Assembly: GCA_022766945.1 (NCBI GenBank)
Contig: JALEOU010000042.1
Location: 16,758 to 80,757 of the forward strand
Source of the DNA: Fusicatenibacter sp.
GTDB taxonomy: Bacteria; Bacillota; Clostridia; Lachnospirales; Lachnospiraceae
DNA: 64,000 nt
Reading direction: 5' to 3'
Notes under the pieces: model-generated
What the model was told of the DNA's origin: nothing
Seen by the model: the letters and a program-made list of their open reading frames with translations, nothing else
Database searches by the model: none
Program-made: the position numbers and the translations under genes
Part shown: positions 60,765-64,000 of the stretch, one piece after another
How positions within the stretch are numbered: position 1 is the first letter of the stretch
How the letters are laid out: each line of letters begins with the position of its first letter

Positions 60765-61403
60765 ATGGGTAAAAGCAAGTACGTTATTACCGTTACCAGG
60801 CAATTCGGAAGCCTTGGCCGCCCCATTGCCAAAAGAATGAGCGAGCTTCTGGGAATTGAATACTATGACCGGGATCTGGTGGATCAGGCGGCAAGTAAAC
60901 TCTGCCTTCCGGTATCGGTTGTGGATGAGGAAGAGGAAAGTGCCAGACGTCAGGTGGCGGCAAGCCCGTTCTCGCGCATGGTATTTCCCCTTGGCAAGGG
61001 AACCAGTGATACGCAGGATAAGATCTTTGAGGCACAGCAGAATATCATTCAGTTTCTGGCAGAGAAAGAGACCTGCATCATTGTAGGGCGGTGTTCCGAT
61101 TTCACTTTAAGTGAGATGAAAAACAGCATGCATATTTATATCTATGCCTCCTATCAGGCACGTCTGGAACACTGCATCCGGGATCTGAAAATGGATGAAC
61201 AGGAGGCCAGGAGAATGATCCATGAAGTGGATGAAGCCAGGGACTCCTATCATATGCACTATGCCGGATACCTGCCGGATGATAAAAACCACAAAGATAT
61301 CCTGATCGACAGCAGCTTCCTTGGCATCGAAGGTACAGCAAGCTATCTGGCAGAGGCAGTCAGACGGAAATTTATGTTAGGAGGAACAGTATGCGTAAAG
61401 TGA
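60765..61403 (+). CDS. Cytidylate kinase-like family protein
   Basis: The 212-residue protein matches the cytidylate-kinase-like (AAA) group. It begins I-T-V-T-R-Q-F-G-S-L-G-R-P-I-A, where the standard P-loop Gly-Lys-Ser/Thr is replaced by G-S-L-G-R-P. A later C-I-I-V-G-R-C-S-D-F follows. This group is common in Firmicutes and has no settled function. ATG 60765 has AAAGAGGT upstream. The tail overlaps the start of the aguB remnant by 13 nt, so the two were likely coupled. Confidence 0.8.
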   Translation: MGKSKYVITVTRQFGSLGRPIAKRMSELLGIEYYDRDLVDQAASKLCLPVSVVDEEEESARRQVAASPFSRMVFPLGKGTSDTQDKIFEAQQNIIQFLAEKETCIIVGRCSDFTLSEMKNSMHIYIYASYQARLEHCIRDLKMDEQEARRMIHEVDEARDSYHMHYAGYLPDDKNHKDILIDSSFLGIEGTASYLAEAVRRKFMLGGTVCVK

Positions 61404-61677
61404 TAGTAGCAGCCACTCAGATGAGCTATAGTTGAAACCTATTGCTTCAAACCGGATCGGACGGGAGACGGAAGGGGATTCAGAGATGACCTTCTATGGT
61501 TCGTCGTTTATCACTGATGAGACAGGAGAGCTTGTGGCGCAGGCTGACAGGGAGACAGAAACAGTCCTCACCGCGGAATTCGATCTGGATCAGATCGCAG
61601 AGAAACGACGGGAGTGGGGTGTGTTCCGCGACCGCAGGCCGGAGATGTACAAAATCCTTACGACACACGGATGCTGA
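61391..61677 (+). pseudogene. aguB: aguB, N-carbamoylputrescine amidase, internal deletion
   Basis: The 5' part reads M-R-K-V-I-V-A-A-T-Q-M-S-Y-S and meets a stop at 61433-61435. The next frame begins at once with K-P-I-A-S-N-R-I-G and reads to the natural C-terminus: I-T-D-E-T-G-E-L, E-F-D-L-D-Q-I and R-D-R-R-P-E-M-Y. Both ends match N-carbamoylputrescine amidase (nitrilase superfamily, about 290 residues). The whole middle with the Glu-Lys-Cys triad is missing, and the two ends are joined out of frame. The protein cannot be active. It would have made putrescine from N-carbamoylputrescine. Confidence 0.9.
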
Positions 61678-61713
61678 GAAAATGCACTCCCGTTTTTCAA
61701 CAGAGAAGGGAGC

Positions 61714-62466
61714 TTACAGAAACCGCAGCAGTTCCCACTTGGAAGAGACATTCATCTTACGAAAAATGTTCTGCATATGCTTCTGTACGGTGTTTTCCTG
61801 GATATTCAGTTCGGATGCGATTTCCTCGTTGCTTTTGAAGGCAAAAATTCGGGAAAGCAGTTCCACTTCCCTGGGGGTGAGCTGATAGGTATCCCTGAGG
61901 CGCAGGGCATTTTCCTTCGGGTCGGAGGATTCATTCTTGCGAAGATTGAGAATACGGTACAGAGAAGCGTTCAGGTGCATGCCCAGGGAGCGCAGAAAGA
62001 ACATCTCATCATTGGAAAAGTCGCCATCCACCTTGGTGCGATAGAGTGTAATCACTCCGAGCATTTTCTGGTGGAATACAATGGTGTACTGAAGGCTGTC
62101 ATAAATGTTGTATTTCCGGTAGCAGTTCTGGTAGACGGGCGCATTAAGACGTTTCTCGTCAGCGATCACATCACTCTCTTTGACGAGGGTGGATTCCCTG
62201 GCGTGGAGATTCCAGAGAAGATAATCTTTGTCGGAAAGACGTATGTAGGTTTCTTCCGCCTCTGTAAAATAATCCGGGCAGCAGATCGGCGATGTCAGAT
62301 GCACCTCGTCCTCATAAGACTGGTCCGCCAGGAGAATGCTGGCATAACTGTAGGGAATCAGCATGTTCAGTTTCATCAGGAAGTTCTTTTTCAGCTGTTC
62401 CAGGCTCTGGCTGTTGTACAGGTGATAGATCAGATCATTGATGATGAGAAACGTGTTTTTTTCCAT
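61714..62466 (-). CDS. LuxR-type regulator with GAF-like sensor domain
   Basis: The 250-residue protein has an N-terminal sensor region (about 1-160) like a GAF domain and a C-terminal LuxR helix-turn-helix (about 185-250; L-T-P-R-E-V-E-L-L-S-R-I-F-A, N-E-E-I-A-S-E-L-N-I-Q-E-N-T-V-Q-K-H). It is divergent from the putrescine aminotransferase gene across 301 bp. AAGGAG precedes its start. It may control the polyamine genes beside it (inference). The signal is not known. Confidence 0.85.
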   Translation of the reverse strand: MEKNTFLIINDLIYHLYNSQSLEQLKKNFLMKLNMLIPYSYASILLADQSYEDEVHLTSPICCPDYFTEAEETYIRLSDKDYLLWNLHARESTLVKESDVIADEKRLNAPVYQNCYRKYNIYDSLQYTIVFHQKMLGVITLYRTKVDGDFSNDEMFFLRSLGMHLNASLYRILNLRKNESSDPKENALRLRDTYQLTPREVELLSRIFAFKSNEEIASELNIQENTVQKHMQNIFRKMNVSSKWELLRFL

Positions 62467-62599
62467 ATGGGGATCTCCTTTTCTCTGGTTGAAAGCAATG
62501 GTTTCCTGGAATCTGTCTATATAGATGAGTATAACACAAAATTACGTAAAAACAAGTAGAAATAATAATAATTAAGTAGAAAATGCCCAAAATAAATAA

Positions 62600-62628
62600 T
62601 TGATAATAAGCAGTTTGAGAGGTATACT
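62600..62628 (+). promoter_or_regulatory. patA promoter
   Basis: TTGATA (62600-62605), a 17-nt spacer and TATACT (62623-62628) give a transcript start near 62635 and a 133-nt leader. Confidence 0.75.
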
Positions 62629-62660
62629 GAAATCAACTTAAATAAAGTGATAAATGCAAA

Positions 62661-62703
62661 GGCGTATTTATTGTAGCAGTTACAGTAGATATGCCGTTTT
62701 TTT
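62661..62703 (+). terminator. Terminator-like hairpin in the patA leader
   Basis: GGCGTA (62661-62666) pairs with TATGCC (62690-62695) across a 23-nt loop and is followed by GTTTTTTT. A second small hairpin CCTTGC/GCAAGG (about 62705-62727) comes after it. Both lie between promoter and gene. Confidence 0.55.
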
Positions 62704-62767
62704 ACCTTGCCGTTTGAGGATGCAAGGTAGGATGCGTTTCTTACGACCATGAATGGAGGAAAAGATG

Positions 62768-64000
62768 ATGGCAAAAGAACAGGTAATTCAGGATCTGGAC
62801 AGAGTGATTTCGCTGATCAGAACAGACAGCAAGGACATTTCGGCAGAAGAGAAAAAACAGATGGTGGCAGAAACCCTGGATCATTTTGATAATTATGTGA
62901 GCCCGGGCTGGCTGAAATACCGGAAATCCGTATCTTCCGATTCCGAAGCGGGTGCCGTTCTGGAGTGGGAGGATGAAGGCGCTTACTGCTATGGCCTGAA
63001 TGGTGAGAAATTTATCGACTGTCTGGGTGGATTTGGTATCTACACCTGCGGACATAGAAATCCGGAGATTCTCGACGTGGTAAAGGCCCAGCTAGATCAT
63101 CAGGCACTGCATTCTCAGGAACTGCTGGATCCGCTCCGCGGATATCTGGCAAAGGCAGTTGCGGATATCACACCGGGGGATCTGCAGTACTGCTTCTTTA
63201 CAAACGGCGGCGCAGAGGCTGTTGAGATGGCCCTGAAGCTGGCACGTATTGCTACGGGCGGCAGATGGTATATCTCCACCGTAGGAGCATTCCACGGAAA
63301 ATCCATGGGCGCGATCTCTATGGGCGGCAAGAGTACCTACCGTGTACCTTATACGCCGATGGTACAGCAGGTACAGCATGTACAGTACGGTGTGGCAGAT
63401 GATATCCGCAAAGCAATCAAAAATCTTCAGGCAGTCGGCGAAAAAGTGGCAGGTGTGATCCTGGAGCCCATTCAGGGTGAAGCAGGTGTAATCATTCCGC
63501 CGGATGGATATCTGACAGAAGTGCGCGAGATCTGCGATGAGACCGGTGTTGCGCTGATCTTTGATGAGATTCAGACAGGTATGGGACGTACCGGTACGAT
63601 GTGGCGCTGTGAGTATGAGGGTGTCACACCGGATATCATGACCTTCGGTAAAGCGTTCGGCGGCGGTATCATGCCGATCACCGGTATCATCTGCAAGCCT
63701 CAGATGTGGACACAGCAGCTGATCGATAACCCGTGGCTCCTCGGTTCTCCGACATTCGGCGGCAACCCGGTATGTTGTGCGGCGGCGATCGCAACGATCA
63801 AGTATATGCTGGAGAATGATATCCCCGGCGTGTGCAAGACAAAGGGTGAGTTCCTGAAGGCCGGTCTCGAGAAGCTGGCTGCCAAATATCCTGAGATCAT
63901 TCAGGAGGTAAGAGGAACCGGACTTATGCTGGCGGTGGAGTTCCACACCTGTGATCTGGGGTATGAGACGGCGAAAGGTCTGTTTGCAAGACGCGTGATG
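62768..64000 (+). CDS. patA: Putrescine aminotransferase (runs off the end)
   Basis: The 411 visible residues of a class III aminotransferase match PatA/YgjG, which has about 460 residues. N-G-G-A-E-A is at 146-151, ring-binding D266 in I-F-D-E-I-Q and the Schiff-base K295 in T-F-G-K-A-F-G-G-G. PatA also has the N-terminal extension of about 60 residues seen here (F-D-N-Y-V-S-P-G-W-L-K-Y-R-K). It turns putrescine into 4-aminobutanal, giving the entry to GABA. The start is ATG 62768, 8 nt after GGAGG; ATG 62765 is adjacent. The 3' end lies beyond the window. Confidence 0.92.
   Translation, partial: MAKEQVIQDLDRVISLIRTDSKDISAEEKKQMVAETLDHFDNYVSPGWLKYRKSVSSDSEAGAVLEWEDEGAYCYGLNGEKFIDCLGGFGIYTCGHRNPEILDVVKAQLDHQALHSQELLDPLRGYLAKAVADITPGDLQYCFFTNGGAEAVEMALKLARIATGGRWYISTVGAFHGKSMGAISMGGKSTYRVPYTPMVQQVQHVQYGVADDIRKAIKNLQAVGEKVAGVILEPIQGEAGVIIPPDGYLTEVREICDETGVALIFDEIQTGMGRTGTMWRCEYEGVTPDIMTFGKAFGGGIMPITGIICKPQMWTQQLIDNPWLLGSPTFGGNPVCCAAAIATIKYMLENDIPGVCKTKGEFLKAGLEKLAAKYPEIIQEVRGTGLMLAVEFHTCDLGYETAKGLFARRVM

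Noticed and set aside
1..64000. CRISPR arrays, insertion sequences, prophage or replication origin
   Set aside because: No regular repeat-spacer pattern, transposase, integrase or DnaA-box cluster was seen on either strand.

Overview
The window reads as a chromosomal segment of an anaerobic, low-to-mid GC Firmicute, most likely Lachnospiraceae (Clostridium cluster XIVa; a Blautia-like gut organism is a reasonable guess). The reasons are LplB/YtcP-type sugar ABC transporters with YesM-type sensor kinases and AraC-type response regulators, an intracellular GH91 difructose-anhydride enzyme, a V/A-type ATPase, a B12-riboswitch-controlled surface CbiK, and GABA/4-hydroxybutyrate metabolism. Shine-Dalgarno sites are strong (GGAGG) and sigma-A promoters are easy to see. 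No insertion sequence, prophage, CRISPR array or rRNA was found. One tRNA (Lys, CTT) is present.

Layout. 0-2.2 kb: end of a sensor kinase, its AraC-type regulator and a translationally coupled solute-binding lipoprotein. 2.3-10.1 kb: sialic-acid catabolic operon nanE-nanA-yhcH-nanK, two LplB/YtcP permeases, an intracellular Asp-box (sialidase-like) protein and a large binding lipoprotein, closed by a terminator. 10.2-21.2 kb: a minus-strand kinase/regulator pair divergent from an alpha-glucoside operon (binding protein, two permeases, GH13_31, GH31). 21.2-25.4 kb: metNIQ-type importer plus an M20 amidohydrolase behind a consensus promoter. 25.5-31.5 kb: cobalamin riboswitch and terminator, then a lipoprotein CbiK cobaltochelatase with a NEAT-like tail, a membrane-anchored NEAT-like protein, and a BtuF/BtuC/BtuD-type ABC importer. 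31.5-39.2 kb: YitT protein with an attenuator-like leader, a decayed gene, an autoregulated MarR with a heterodimeric ABC exporter, and several small genes. 39.2-42.2 kb: GH91 enzyme with its divergent LacI regulator, then a gene fragment and a small protein. 42.2-50.9 kb: nine-gene V/A-ATPase operon on the minus strand. 51-53 kb: trmB, thioredoxin, tRNA-Lys. 53.2-64 kb: a putrescine/GABA region with GABA aminotransferase, PucR-type regulator, 4-hydroxybutyrate dehydrogenase, NhaC-type antiporter, amidohydrolase, cytidylate-kinase-like protein, an aguB pseudogene, a LuxR-type regulator and a putrescine aminotransferase that runs off the end.

How the genes work together. The first 21 kb hold two complete scavenging modules for host or dietary sugars, each with its own two-component system. 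The most unusual unit is the B12-switch operon. It pairs a surface-exposed tetrapyrrole metal chelatase with NEAT-like domains and a corrinoid/iron-type ABC importer, which suggests capture and perhaps extracellular cobalt insertion of tetrapyrroles. In the last 11 kb, PatA, GabT and 4HbD fit a route from putrescine through GABA and succinic semialdehyde to 4-hydroxybutyrate. The agmatine branch (aguB) is decayed there. Four genes (yitT, the His/Cys-rich gene, nhaC, patA) have a promoter, then one or two terminator-like hairpins, then the start codon, which suggests transcription attenuation.
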